Positions 24,098 to 36,864 of a stretch of 64,000 bases of DNA are shown piece by piece (position 1 is the first letter of the stretch; each line of letters opens with the position of its first letter). This DNA comes from Leucocoprinus leucothites (taxonomy: Eukaryota; Basidiomycota; Agaricomycetes; Agaricales; Agaricaceae). Location of the stretch: NCBI GenBank assembly GCA_013368445.1, contig JAACJO010000016.1:843605-907604 (forward strand). Direction: 5' to 3'. The notes under the pieces are model-generated. The model did no database searches. It had not been told where the DNA came from and saw only the letters and a program-made list of their open reading frames with translations. Both the position numbers and the translations under genes were made by a program.

Positions 24098-26419
24098 TCA
24101 GAGCGCAACAGGTCGAATAAGCATAGGAAGCAGATTTGTGCCTTTCGGATCCGTCCTCAGAACAGGCCGAGAAACGATTTCCGATCGTGTGATAATATCT
24201 GACACTGGGACGGCCAGCTCAAACTCAAAGGCTCTCACCAGAGTGAAAAGCAAGGCTTTCATCCTAACATATCAATGTAGTGTCAGTTTAGAAGGCTGGG
24301 AGAAAACAGAAAACGCACTCGAGGAGAGAGAACCTGTACCCAATGCAAGAACGAGGTCCCCCGAAAAAGGTAAGCTGGTTCCCCCAGACACCAGGTATGC
24401 TCATCGCTGCATCAGGTGGTGATTTCCATCGTTCCGGACTGAGATTACCTGTGAGCTCACCAAAGGCAGAGCAATCGATTGCGTCACTTACTTGAATTCG
24501 CCCGCATCTTTTCCCCAAATTTCTTCCAGCCGATTCACCATAGCGAGCGAAATAAATACAGTCTGCCCTTTCGTGACGCTATTCGAAAAAAGGTCACCAC
24601 AAAACATCTTTAGTCCCATAGAATTTCCCACTTACTGTATTTCATGGTGTACTTTCCCATTCTTGTCAACTACCGGGTTTTGGAGGGGAATGACATCGTC
24701 CTCTGCTGCAACACGCACTGTGGATGGGACGGGTGAATGGAATCTCAGCGTTTCTCGAATTACAGCATCAAGATAAGGTAGCGCATTGAGTTCGTCCATG
24801 TTTGGATTTTCGGAAGGCACGTCAAGCAGCTCATCACGCAGTTTGCGTTGAATGGCGGAGTTTTGAGAGAGCGAGTATAAGGCCCAAGCTGTCGCTGTGC
24901 TGTACATGATGAATACCGAGCTGATGCACACATGTAGGAGGATAAAGGCTAGTTACCTTGTTGTCTCGTGTCCCGCAACGATGAAGGTTGGGATTTCTAC
25001 GAGATGATGAGTAAGGCTACAATGAACTAGAAGAGAACATGGCACTTACGTGCAAGCACTTGTTCCTCTGGAAGTCGGTGTTGCTTTTCGCCACTCGCAT
25101 TTGCACGAACCAAGAGTGACAAGAGATCATTTGCTCCGCTGTCGCTCTTCTCAGGATGCGCTGGATCAAACGCAAGCTCTCGTTCTGTGAGGAGCTGCTT
25201 CCCTATCCGATCCATGGTTCCTCGCGCTTTGTCTGTTTCTATGTCACGTTCAGCAGACTATGTTGGCCCAGGTCAGTTAATTGATCTTGAAAGGAATCTG
25301 AGGACGAACCAGGAACCGCGTGGCTGGTATGAGCCCTCGGAGTAGCCGAACAACACTAGGGGATGTTCCGACTTTGAACATGATCTTGAAGGCATCGTGC
25401 AACTCATTGGGTTGGTCCGGTTCTTCGTTGAGTGCGTCAAACTTGTAACCAAATCCTACATGTCACGTCTCATTTCAGCTGAAAACCGAGGACTTGAAAC
25501 GAGATGTATACCAGCTTCCCCGATGACGTCTAGAGTAGTTCGACTCAGCCAAGATAACACGTCGATTTGTCGCTGTTCTCCGTCGGCTTGCTGTATCTGA
25601 TTCGTCCAGATATCCCTCAACTTCGATCTCGTCATTAGATGTGATTATATACATCGGCTGAAGTAGCGTACCCTGACCGCCTTGTCTAGGAAAGTCGCAG
25701 TGAAGCGTTTGATCTCGGGTGGCGAGAATGCAGGATTCTTGGCAGAAAATGAGTCAAGAAATCACCGTTATTACAACTTCTAGCTCACGAGTATTTTTCT
25801 CTAAAAATCGAAATATTCGTGAGTTTCGAGTTCGCAGAGCCCACAGAAAACATACCTGCTTCTTATGAACATCCGAGTCAACCAGAACTATCCCTTTTTG
25901 ATGGCAGAAAATCAGCCTCCCAGTAGAGATTGAATCAAGCATTACACACCTGGGCCAAGCAATCGGAGTAAGTTGTAAGCCATAGCCATGGGCTTCCTCC
26001 AGGTGCCTGTGTCTTTCTTGACGATATGGCCGATAGCTTTGACATCCGCAGTGAAAAGCCAGTTGTCCTGAACCAAACAACATGAGTTGAACATGCGCTA
26101 ATGAGACAGGGGGCATTCACACTCACCCAAAGCACCGCTTTAAACTTGAAGGTCGTCCCGTGCTCCTTTGCATGGCGTTCGTGTACTGCAGCTTGGTCCT
26201 GGAAACAATTCGGCTTTCAGCAGACAAGCTAGACATCAGAGGCACACGAACCATAAACATCATGTCCTTCATGTTCCCGATAAAAATATTCGCGCTAGAC
26301 AGGCCAGGTAGATCCCTAATTGGCGAGGTAAAGTCACGATGCAGCGCGCCATAGGCTTTGTAGAGCACGTAGAGCGCGACCAACCCACCCAGGGAGAGGG
26401 AGATCTGTGCAAGAGACAT
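24098..26419 (-). CDS. Cytochrome P450 monooxygenase
   Basis: A multi-exon gene (about ten exons) of normal P450 length. The start [20 protein letters not shown] is an N-terminal membrane anchor, followed by a Pro-rich hinge (SPIRDLPGL). The I-helix oxygen-binding motif is AGHETT (near 24,980). The K-helix ExxR is in [15 protein letters not shown]. The meander PERW lies near 24,440. The heme loop [13 protein letters not shown] near 24,350 carries the thiolate Cys. The C-terminal end (MLIRPVAL, stop at 24098) fits. Fungal P450s of this type act in the ER membrane with a reductase; the substrate is unknown. ATG 26419 is the first real ATG. The gene is divergent from the MCP1-like gene. Confidence 0.92.
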
Positions 26420-27702
26420 ATCAAACAAGAGACACAGGGGCGCCCGAGGAAGGGAGATGGTGGGCAGGAAGGCCAGTTATAAGGGACACCTCACGCAATT
26501 TCGGCAGCCGCTTGCCTGCAGGAAGCTCCTGAAGGCGCTTATTGACAGACATCTCCACATTCCATCAGTCCCTTCAGCGCTGTTCATTTCGAGACAGCGA
26601 GACAGGATTTTTCCGTGAATAGATTACGATGGCTATCCTACTCCGCAGTTCAAGATTACAAGCAAGTATCCCAATTGGCATCTGCAGGGTCTGAGGGTAT
26701 TGAGCCCGAGTTGGAACGCGTCCGAGTCGAGGGAGATTCTGTCACCTGCCGAAGTGCCGCGGTGAATTCAAAAATTGTAATTGTGACAGCTTGTTCAGCC
26801 GCTTCGGAGGCATGAAGGCCTGAGGTGTTGTCACTAAGATTACAACGTTGAAGGTCGTGGAATTGGTCGTCTTGAACTTGACTCAGTAAATATGTTTCCC
26901 CCGAGACTTTCCGCGATTCAAATCACGGAAACGGAAGAGGTCGGTCACACACACGAGGAACTCATATCCTTGGACCCAGGATCACCTTCGAGTCAGACGA
27001 TTCCTTTGGGCGTTTTTCCTCTCAATGCCAATGATTCTTTTTGTTCTCTATTGGTGCCATGACGCTCAGCGTGACCTCGGGCCAATTGAAGTTGCGAATG
27101 GCCTCTTTTTGGCCGCTTATTACGGTCTCAAGGCGGTTCACCTACCCACGTACACTCCTTTTTCAGGATTAAATTATCATCCATGGATCAATAATTGCAT
27201 AGAATTAAAAGGATCAAGTCGGGAGTCGAGCCTCTTGTTTCCGACAAACCGCCTCTGTGGACAGCAACATATTCCCTCCACCTGAATATGCCTGAACCCC
27301 CTAAATGGTGCGCTGTAACTGAAAGCTGATCTTCTGACCTCCAATTGCGACATCTTTGATTTTTGTCATAGCCTGATTCCCTCGCCTAGCACTCGGCATC
27401 ACCAACGTCTAGCTTTGGGATACACACTCACGCATGGTCGGTGCTCGATAGATGCATTGAAGAGCTTCTAATCCACTCATCACAGCTAGTGGTTATATTG
27501 ATCGCGCGGACTGAGTAGCAGGCTACAGGACAAAAGAATAGTTCCGGAGATATTAGGGATATAAGCGTAGCGGAAATCAATGCCCGAAAACTTGGAGCCC
27601 GCAGAGATGCGCGCCTAGTCGGTTTGATCGCTGATCATGAGTCCATAAATAGAGAAGAATTGATGGTCATGACATCTGATCGTGCCCTCTTCCCCACACA
27701 CC
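26420..27702. other. 1.3-kb divergent promoter region between P450 and MCP1-like genes
   Basis: No supported gene. It contains both upstream regions; a TATA-like CATAAATAG lies about 60 nt before the MCP1-like start. Confidence 0.5.
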
Positions 27703-28533
27703 ATGTCAGCTAGTCCCAGCAACACTCGAAAGACAGTTTTGAACGTGTTAACGACCGTCTCGCATGTGACTTCACCGTTTATCTCAGTATTCCTCCTAGT
27801 TCACCTTGCGGCACCAGTACTCGCCAATGTAGGTGGAACGAATCTTGCATCCCAGACAATGGTACGCGTCTTTCTTTACAACACTCAATAATCGGTTGTT
27901 AATTAACGTTCTTCATGGCAGATTCTTGGCCGGGAGTACTATCAAACTCCTATAGGAGAAGGCCTGCTTGCTCTGGGACCTATAGTTGTTCATTCCATTG
28001 CTGGAATATCCAAACGACTCCTGCTCACCGCACCCTCCAACAAACCATCGGGCGTGGACGGTAAATCATCCGAAAAACGTGCCACCTCCCACAGACCTCT
28101 CACAACACTATTGGGTCTCACGGGCTACGCGACTGTACTCATATTCCTTCCTGTCCATTTCCTTGTCCATAGAGACTACCCAGCTCTCCCGATTGAGCCC
28201 ATATCCTCTGTGGGACCCGCTTCCTTGGATTACGAATACGTTAAATACGGACTACATACCTGGCCATGGAGGAGCTGGTTCCTATATGCAGGCCTTGTCG
28301 GTTCCGTCGCTCTCCATGCTGCAGATGGAGCTACTCTCATTTGGAACACGTGGTTCAAAGATAGCTGGGGTAATCTGTCCCGCAAGACGCGTAGGACAAT
28401 CGCAGTCGGGGGTATTATTATCCCAGTATTACTGGGTCTTACCGCAATTGCTAGAGAACCTCCCATGATAATGTCATTTTTGCAAAATCGGTATCATGCT
28501 GCTTATACGCAGTCGATTGCTTTCCGGGTTTAA
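27703..28533 (+). CDS. MCP1: MCP1-like mitochondrial outer membrane protein (MCP1_TM/DUF1691)
   Basis: Two exons (27703-27861, 27922-28533) encode 256 residues. Hydrophobic segments include SPFISVFLLVHLAAPVLA, GLLALGPIVVHSIAGI, the LLGLTGYATVLIFLPVHF span with following His, and FLYAGLVGSVALHAADGA near the middle, then a final span IAVGGIIIPVLLGLTAIA. Repeated His residues inside the helices and the overall layout match the Mcp1 family, whose yeast member recruits Vps13 to mitochondria and suppresses ERMES loss. The family call is from recognised pattern, not a search. Its 3' end faces the ATPase gene about 100 nt away. Confidence 0.75.
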
Positions 28534-28637
28534 GTGAACAAAATATGTTACATTACAGAACTTTGTATTTACAAATATTGCCCATCGAGGGAATCGAATA
28601 GAACAAGAATCCCCACTCCAGTAGAATGTCAAGCTCG

Positions 28638-31600
28638 TCATTGTTTGACGCTCATTGTCCTCATAGTAGGGACTACCACGAAATCATCAGCGTCTAGGCA
28701 TGCGTCAGGATTTACCAGGAGTGAAGGCACTTACACATCATGAGTCCCTTGATATCCTTCACCCGCTTATGCTCAACACTACCTCTCAAGATTACGACAC
28801 GTATTGATGCCCATGCCAGGATAACGATACCGAATGCCACAGGGATGAGCCAGTAAAGTGGCAAGAGATGGTAAGAGCCGCCAAACACGACATGCAAGGG
28901 CGGAGTATAAATGACGAAGACACCAAGTGCAGCACCACCCAAGATACCGATGAAATTCCACATATTGCTGACAACGCGGCGACCGAATGGGTATGTAAGC
29001 CGTGCTTTTACCGCGAAGACATTGAAGGATTGGGTGATGAAAATCGAGATATAGACAACGGATTGGGCTTGACCCAAAGCGTCAACTTGTTGAGCGGCAG
29101 TGAGTATGCGACCGGCAGAGTTAATGAAATCCGGGGCGCCCCCCACAAAATAGACTGAAATGCGTAAGTTATTAGTTACTTGGGGGTGGGTAAGAAAAGG
29201 CTGCTTTACCTCCGGCTTTCTGTGCTTGGCATAGGTCCGAGGGGGTGAATCCATTCTTCCAGAACACGACAAAGTAGGCGACCATTCTATAACCCAATCA
29301 GCCTAATCTTCCTCCTGATTGGATTATACTCACTCTGCAATCGCTTCAAGAAATCCGAATTCGAGATAGGAATAACTCAGGAGGTTACGGTCAACGAGTT
29401 TCTCGCCATCGCTTTCCTCTAATAGATCTTGCCAGAAAATTTTTGTAAATGGTGTCTTCAGCCAGTTAATCCCTTGCCTGATCTTGGAAAAGCTGATACG
29501 ATCTTGACTTTCAGTATCTCTTCCCAGCGTCTTGACACGTCTTAAAGCACGCCTCTTGAGTGAGAGAATGGAACGATCGTTGACTAGTCATTTGCATCAG
29601 CATCTTGGTGACACTATGAGTAGAATGAAGCTTACCCGGTTTCCTTGGGCTCAAGCGCATTAAACCATCGTCTGTCTCAGGCTTGTCCCAAGCGAAAGTA
29701 AGCTTAAAGAATTGAATTCAGTCAAGGAACCTGCTTGATAGGGGGAGGAACATACACCCATGAACAAGTCGAAACCAAGGTCTATGGTAGGGTGAATAAA
29801 CCTCAAGGCAAATTTATTGTCAATTCTTACTCACCGATTACCAGGATCAGAATAGCGGTGAGGGGAAGGGGTATGGGTACGACAACATCTAAATCGTAGG
29901 TCAGCTTTTGGTGATCTCAAAAAATCAATTTGCGCTCACAAAGAAGCTGTGGGATGACTTCTGGGGTACTATGGGTAATGGTGTACCTAGAGCAGTCACT
30001 TAGATTACTTCTGCCCAATCTAGGACGTATCAAGAATTCCTCACTGAATGGAACGCTTCAGGTTGTTGAAAATAAGGCGCCCCTCTGCCACACCCTCTAG
30101 AATTCAATCAAGGAGAGCTCGTGTTGTCACAGGAGTCCATATACTCACTGACGGTGGACGCAAAATTATCGTCTTCATGAAAAACTTCAGTATTTAGGTG
30201 TCTAAGTTCTGATTGGGTGATCCCTTACCGAGCAGGATCATGTTGGCAGCCTCTTTCGATACGTCCGAGCCAGATATGTTCATAGCGATACCCAAGTCAG
30301 CCTAGAGACAATATGTCAACCCACGGTACCACCCAAAGAAAGGAATATGCAGCGCACCTTCTTAAGAGCAGGAGAGTCGTTAACACCGTCCCCAGTGCTA
30401 AAGGCGGTCCCTTTAGTCAGAGGTGATAAGTTTTATCGAGTCGACTTACACTCCAACGATATGACCCAAAGCCTGAGCACGTTTAACTACGGAGTTGGCA
30501 CATCAGGTCAATGAGCAGTAGAAGGGTTCTATAAATAGGACCCACCGATTTCAAGCTTATGCTTGGGAGTAGTACGAGCAAACACAATCTCAGATTTGCC
30601 GAAGACTAGTGGAGACATCAGATAACAGAAAAATGCGAAGAAAACCGCAGAAACTGACTCTGATCCCATTGCCATCCCTCGAGGCTATCAATATCATCGC
30701 CGTGGATAACAACAGCTGAAACCTCATCCTCGTAAATCTCCTCGGTGGGTCGTCCGGTCTTAGCACTCAGCGACTCTTTCGTATCCCCAAGAATGAGATT
30801 TATCTTGCGTGCGATGGCTTCAGCGGTCTTTGGGTGATCACCTTTTCCGGTATGTGGGGTCAGCCAATCTGCTACTCGCGACGTATATGTGGAGTTCACT
30901 GACCAGTAACCATCATAACCTTGATTCCGGCCAAACGAAGAGTACCGATAGCTTCGCGGACGCCGTGCTTAGGAGGATCTTCAAGAGAGACAAGACTTAT
31001 AAAACAATATCCTTCGCTCGGGTAGTTCAAATCTTGTTTGCTGAAAGTGTAGTCGATAGGATATTCTTCACCAGGAAGAAGGTACTGTGCGCAGCCAATC
31101 ACACGATGACCTCGGGACGCCATGTACTGCAGGATAACAATTCAATGAGCATCATTCATCAGCATCGAATAATGGCTATTATTACGTTGTAGGCTTCCTC
31201 ATATCCTTTACGGAATTCGTCGTCGATAGGGTAGAGTTTACCGTCTTTGAGGTATGTCGTACATTTCGCCAAAACGCGCTCGGGGGCACCCTTAAGCAAG
31301 GCACTCAGGCAGCCAGAATTGTGTGTCTTTTTCAGCTAAAGGTCGTGGTGTTGATAAGGGTGATCAATTATTGTGAAGCCCACTTACAATAACCAAAGCC
31401 CATTTATTAGTGGAGTTGAAAGGAACTAGAATGACAGACTCGGCTATAAGCACTGAGTGACCTCGAGCAAAACGGAGCAACTGACTCTCAAAAGCTTTGA
31501 AATAGGCCTTGATGTATGCATCGTAATCAGATGGCAAGTATCGAGCGGCAAACCGGGTGAGACCGGTTTCTGTTGCATCACCAAGAATGGTCCTCTGATC

Positions 31601-33606
31601 AAAAGGAACGTCCACCTTGTCGAACTTGATACGGGAGTTAAGCGCTGATATATCAACCGTTTCCCTCATACCGGACGCCTCCAGGCTAAAATTCTCGGTT
31701 CCTTCTTCATCGTTATTGGACTGATGTGCCAAAATCAATCCCACTGACCCCTAGAGATGAAGGATGAGACTTACCTGGAAAGTGGTGAACATCCTTGCAC
31801 CGCTCCAGACATTTGTGACCTATTACCTCAATGAGCCTCGAATTCGGATCTGTGAGTAAGAAAGGCATACCGTCATCTGGTTCCTTGTCAGGGTACCTGT
31901 TTTGTCAGTTGCAAGGAGTGTGAGCTTGGTGGTTGTTAGTCGTTGTATAAATAGGATCCACCAAAACCGGCTTACTGAACCGAGGGTCTCAACGCCTTGG
32001 AGGTCCTTCACAAGAACATTTTGATCTGCCATGCGCTTTGCTGCGATAGAAAGCAAAAGAGTAACCACAGATGGTAGACCCTCCGGAACAAAGGCCACAA
32101 GAACAGAAACAGCAAAAGTGACGGTGGCCGCGACCTTGCCCTTGTAGACGGTGGTGATCCCGACTGCAAAGAAGACAATAGCGAAAATAAGTGCAATGAG
32201 AGAGACGACGATGACAAAGAGGCCGCTGTAATTTATTAGCCAGATGATAGCATATGGCTAATGGGCGGGCTTACATTTCAACTCCGAGAGGACTTTTGTT
32301 TCCCGTCTCGCCACCAGTCAAATTAGCGATTTGACCTAGACAGGAAATGACTTGGTCAAGACGCTCTGCTTGAGTACGTTCAACAGTAGACTCACCGATG
32401 AAGGTTGCGTCGCCAGTACGGACAACGACTAGAACACAGTCAGAATGGAGTCAAGATCTAATAGTATGGATAGCACTCACTTCCCCATGCTTCACCATTG
32501 ACCACCAGCGTTGAGTTGAACACCTGCAGATATGTCAGTGGCGCCGAAAGAATGGCATGTCGGGGCACACCAAATTCTCAGCTTCTGCCGGACGAAGTTT
32601 AGATCCATGTGGCATGGGAAAACGCTCCTGAGGTTCCGACTCTCCAGTAAGACTACTGTTGTCGACCTTGAGCTCCGAGGCAGCAAAGACAAGGAGATCA
32701 GCGGGAGTTTTGTCGCCACTCCTCTACAAATAATCTTGAGTAGAGAACGAGGGGGAGCGATTTAGGGAACACACCAGAAGAACAATGTCACCCTTGACTA
32801 AGTCTGCGGCAGGTTTATTCTGGATTGTTCCGTCGCGGACAACGTGACACGTCGGTGGAATCATGGCAAGGAAAGAGGCCAGAATAGCCTCTGATTTTTG
32901 CAGCTGGTAAAAGTCCACAAACGCGTTGATGAAAGCTACTCCAATAAGGATAGCACCAAAGTAGGTGTTCGAGAAGTTGGCCTGAAGACGAGAGTTAATG
33001 ATGAAAAGTAAAGCAGATCTAAGGAACTCGCTACCTTGAAGTCGATTGCCAATAAAATGTACTCCAGGATACCAGCAACAATCAAAAGAATGTTGAACAT
33101 GGTGAATAGTCGATCAATGAACTTATCAAAGTTAGCTATTGCAGACACGGAGGGCGTCAGCGGCTGCACACCTTCATCAAAGCTGAGCGTTTCTTCGGCG
33201 GGGTAAGAACATTGGGTCCATCCCGCTGGAGGCGTGTTTTGGCCTCTTGTTCGGTCAAACCACGAGATTTTGGGGCCTCTTTGTGATCGAACGACGTGCC
33301 GAAAGTGTTTTCAATCGCGTCAAAGGATAGATTGTGCTCCGAGATGTCGAGGTCGGTGTCTTCTGAGGAGTTATTCTTGGTTTGCTTCTGCTTTGCGGTC
33401 TCGAGATGTTCATAGCCAGCCTCGGCGAGCTCGCGATCTTCTTGGGTGAGAGTTCGCTTTATTTCCGGACCTTTGGGACGATGTTGTCCGATATGGTCAT
33501 GAGGCTTTTCATCGGCTGGGAAGGCGATCGCTCGTTGGGTAGTATTAATCACATCGTCGCCAATGACCTCTTTCCGAGGCGATGAATGGTCCAGAGCAGG
33601 GCCCAT
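28638..33606 (-). CDS. P-type ATPase, type IIC (Na+/K+-ATPase-like)
   Basis: Large multi-exon gene. A long hydrophilic N-terminus precedes [19 protein letters not shown], the cation-ATPase N-terminal motif. In order follow [13 protein letters not shown] (actuator), [13 protein letters not shown] (M4 ion-site helix), [17 protein letters not shown] (phosphorylated Asp), a nucleotide domain including [34 protein letters not shown], and four C-terminal membrane spans. The [13 protein letters not shown] and [11 protein letters not shown] motifs point to subgroup IIC, like animal Na,K-ATPases, rather than fungal ENA (IID) pumps. The last junction (T|gtaagtgcc to a TAG acceptor) gives a short tail ending at TGA 28638. 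A TATAAAA lies about 60 nt before the start. It is likely a plasma-membrane alkali-cation pump; the ions are not provable here. Confidence 0.92.
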
Positions 33607-33662
33607 TGTGAAGTGGAGAGAAGTATCCAGTTGTTTGAAACATAGAGTTCAAGGGAATAAAC

Positions 33663-33669
33663 TTTTATA
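33663..33669 (-). promoter_or_regulatory. TATA box of the P-type ATPase gene
   Basis: TATAAAA on the minus strand about 58 nt upstream of the ATG. Confidence 0.5.
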
Positions 33670-35364
33670 CTCTCTCGACTGGGCGAGATCCAACATTCTC
33701 CCAGGACCTATAGCACACCAATCCGGGAAGAATTTTCTTGAAGACTTCCATTCAAATTTGATGTGCATGATGTAGCATGACAGTGGCGCATGGTATGTGG
33801 TTAAATCTCCAGCGAACAGCTAAAAACCCTCATACACAGGGAGGTGGAAGCAACCAGAGTACAAATGCGCTATTTTTGTTTCCTCCATTTAGACCAAAAG
33901 CAGTAGTCGCGATAACGAAGGAAACAACCTTGGTGAATTGAGTGGAGCAAGAACCGCCAGGTAAACGAAGAATCAAGGCACAGGGAGGGTTTGGCTTCAT
34001 AGTCACCATTAATGGAGTACTTTGAACGTTTGAACGCTAGGCGTCTTGGATCATCAGGTGCAAGTTATGTTGATGACCAGTCTCTTGATTCAAGAATCCC
34101 ACGGTCACCCCTAACCACTCTGAGTGACCTTGAACTTAAGAACCGAGTCGAGGTCAAGACTTGCGTGCTCCTTCCCTGGTGCAGGTCCTGACAGGCAACT
34201 GGATGTTCGTGGGAAAGCTCCGTTTTACGTCCTGTTGGAAATTCATTCACTCTTCTTGATTGCGATATTACCCGGAAGTCACGGAATAGTGACCGTGACA
34301 GATGAGAGCCAAGATCACTTAGGGAGGGCGAGAACTTCGGACAGAATGATCTCAGTCTGTCATCAGAAGGGAAGATGCGAATGAAATCGGGGTATATGTG
34401 AGCACATAGATACCACAAATGATCGGTGTCCGATGGTACGTCATGCATCATGCCAGAAAGAACTGCCTAATCGAAAGAGAGTGTGTCTTCTAGTAGTTTT
34501 GGGCAAGTGTTTAGTGAATCCACTCCCGGTAAGAGTCTAGATTCATCTCTGAACTGCACACGGGTTCCTTTTTCTCGAATGCTTGCTATATAAGGTTTGA
34601 CAGTTCTATGTGCAATCACCACAATGTTACCACAAGGGATGGGCAGAAGATATGTGCCATGGCCAATACCTAGATCTAGACAATTCCGATGGAGCGCCTC
34701 GACCGCCTAGCTGAAGATCACTCGGGTAAAGGAAGCCGGAGGACCAATGCATATGGCATGGTCAACCATAGGTATGGGTTGGAGTTCGGATACAGAGCCT
34801 AGAGGGGGTTTAGAGCCTCCGATGTGTGGAGGCGCAAGGTATGTAGAAACGTTCCCTTCCCTGAAGAAGGTAAATATGGATCTGTGAGAGAGATGGTGTT
34901 TTCTATCGAATGGATCAATCCGAGAAAGTATCAAGATCTTATTATAGGCTGCTCTGACGTACCTCATCATACCCCTACGGTCTAAGGTTCGCGTCTAATC
35001 ATGACCGAAAAGATTCCTGGCATATAGTCTTCCTATCTCACCGGAAGGCCTCTTTATCTAAATGTGATAGCCCGGTTAAAAGGTATCGGGCAGCTGGTCC
35101 ATTGTCATGGTATTCATCTGTAAAAGCGGTCAGTTTTGCCCTCAAGGGAGGGCAGAAATAGCCATGGACGGGCATTCTAACATAATGTTGACCTGAATAT
35201 GGGAAGTCGTAGGTCATTGAACTCAACATTTCGCTGTTGGCATGCTCTCGATTCGCGGTGAGCCCTCACCGACAGCGGTCAGCTGAACATTGCAAAAGGC
35301 CTGCGTAGGACAAAGAGGGTACACGCATGGATGTGCCTAGCACAGGCAAGAGAGATGTAGCAGG

Positions 35365-35370
35365 TATAAA
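35365..35370 (+). promoter_or_regulatory. TATA box of cerato-platanin gene
   Basis: GGTATAAAAGCC sits about 65 nt before the ATG at 35430. Confidence 0.6.
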
Positions 35371-35429
35371 AGCCAGGTATACCATCTAGTTGTAAACCCC
35401 AAGTCAGTTTGCGCTACAGTCCAATCATC

Positions 35430-35870
35430 ATGTACTTCATCCACGCTCTCATCTCTACCGTTCTTGGCGCATCGTTCGCCTTAGCCAGCTCCGTCAGGTA
35501 TGACCCGGTCTATGATCAAAAGACTGGGTCTCTTTCGACGGTCGCTTGTTCTAACGGTCCGAACGGTCTCTTGACGCGTGGATACAAGACTTTCGGAGAC
35601 CTTCCGAGCTTCCCTAACATAGGAGGTGCATCTGCCGTCACGGGATGGAATTCGGCAAAATGTGGCAGTTGTTGGCAGTTGACGTTCACAAATGCTGATG
35701 GAAGCACGAAGTCGGTCAATGTGACGGCGATCGACTATACTGCAAGCGGATTTAACATCGCCTTAACTGCCATGAACGATTTGACGGATGGTAACGGGGT
35801 ACAATACGGAGTGGTCGATGTTGATTCTGTGGAGGTTGATGCAGCTGGATGTGGCTTCAAGGCAGCTTAA
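35430..35870 (+). CDS. Cerato-platanin family secreted protein (intact copy)
   Basis: Single-exon 146-residue protein. A signal peptide (MYFIHALISTVLGASFALAS) is followed by a compact domain opening with VRYDPVYDQ and STVACSNG. Four cysteines fit the family's two disulfides (in VACSNG, KCGSCW twice, and AGCGF). Cerato-platanins are small beta-barrel secreted proteins found at the hyphal surface and medium; they bind chitin oligomers and can act as elicitors in plants. Unlike the two copies at 58-60 kb, this one has no frame break. It differs clearly in sequence from them, so it is an older paralogue. Confidence 0.93.
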   Translation: MYFIHALISTVLGASFALASSVRYDPVYDQKTGSLSTVACSNGPNGLLTRGYKTFGDLPSFPNIGGASAVTGWNSAKCGSCWQLTFTNADGSTKSVNVTAIDYTASGFNIALTAMNDLTDGNGVQYGVVDVDSVEVDAAGCGFKAA

Positions 35871-36227
35871 AGAATCACGAGGTGAGCAGGCCATCTGCTC
35901 TATAGATTCATCCCTGACGTATGCTGCAACAGATTGCAGAGTTTACGGAAAGCCGGTGTCTGAATTGTTGAACGCCTCGGGGTGGTGATTTTGTTGTTAA
36001 CGTTTATCTTGAGATAAAATCGAGAATAAATTATTCTGAATGGGATTCAATTATGTTGAGTTCGGAGTTTTGAGAACTATGAAATTACTCTGGCATCTGG
36101 GACGAGTGGGGAATCATCTGAATTAATAGTAAATAATAAAACGGAGTTGGTTGGAAGGCATTAGTCTATTTCACGGTGTCGATAACGGAATGGCGTATAA
36201 CGCGGTAGAGTCCACAGGAATGGGTGC
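35871..36227. other. Intergenic between convergent cerato-platanin and COX17
   Basis: AT-rich 3' flank of both genes; no coding signal. Confidence 0.5.
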
Positions 36228-36595
36228 CTATATTTTGAAGCCGAGGCTACGCATACATGCAAGGTGATTCTCGACCACTTCTTTGCATTTCTCGGTCGCC
36301 TCGTCGCCATGTTTAAGGAAGCAGTCATCCCTGGCGGACTTTGTCTGAGGACAAGCACAGCAACTGGTTGTTAATCAGAACACAGTGGAATTATTTCAAA
36401 GACAGAGATGCACGCACGGCTTCAGTCCTTGTGGATTCAGAGGATTCTGCTTGGGATTCGTAGGGTCATATGACTTCTCAATAGCGGGTGAGGGCGAGTC
36501 TGACCACCAAGAAGATAACTGGAGGGTTCATTTATTAACGACATGAACATTCACCTGGTAGAGGTTAGCTCACCTTCCCGAACATGACAACAAGA
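36228..36595 (-). CDS. COX17: Cytochrome c oxidase copper chaperone Cox17
   Basis: Three exons (36595-36584, 36518-36418, 36363-36228) give 82 residues. The copper-binding LKPCCACPQTKSARDDC motif bridges the second intron. The twin CX9C helices (DDCFLKHGDEATEKC and CKEVVENHLACMRSLGF) follow, and the protein ends GFKI. Cox17 carries copper in the mitochondrial intermembrane space to Sco1 and Cox11. The first coding exon is only 12 nt. It is divergent from the ABC transporter, with a 269-nt shared promoter. Confidence 0.95.
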
Positions 36596-36864
36596 TAGCT
36601 ACAAAATGGAAAAGTGCGGAAGGTCGAAATGTTCGTGGTTCCGTCATCTATAATTTACTGCATCACGTGATATACCGTTTTCGGATAAGCACTGCACGAA
36701 CTACACCAATTCAGCGATGGTACGTTTTCGAGTGGCAGGTTGAGCGCTGCTATAAGACCTTCCCTGCTTCCTCGTCTCCTTTTACCCTCCACCTTTCATG
36801 CTCTGTTGAAACTCAACGGTTGAACTACCGCAAACCCAACCTAACGTTGATATTTCGGAGAGAA
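36596..36864. promoter_or_regulatory. Shared 269-nt bidirectional promoter of COX17 and ABCG transporter
   Basis: The two divergent start codons are 269 nt apart, so upstream signals for both genes must lie here. A TATA-like GCTATAAG occurs near 36750 on the plus strand. Confidence 0.6.

Larger units (their letters stand above)
33607..35429. other. 1.8-kb intergenic region
   Basis: Short frames at 34065-34451 and 34707-35229 lack recognisable domains. It holds the ATPase promoter on the left and the cerato-platanin promoter on the right. Confidence 0.5.

Noticed and set aside
36667..36864. N-terminal extension of the ABC transporter
   Set aside because: No ATG-supported domain; the signal peptide begins at 36865 and the stretch lies in the shared promoter.
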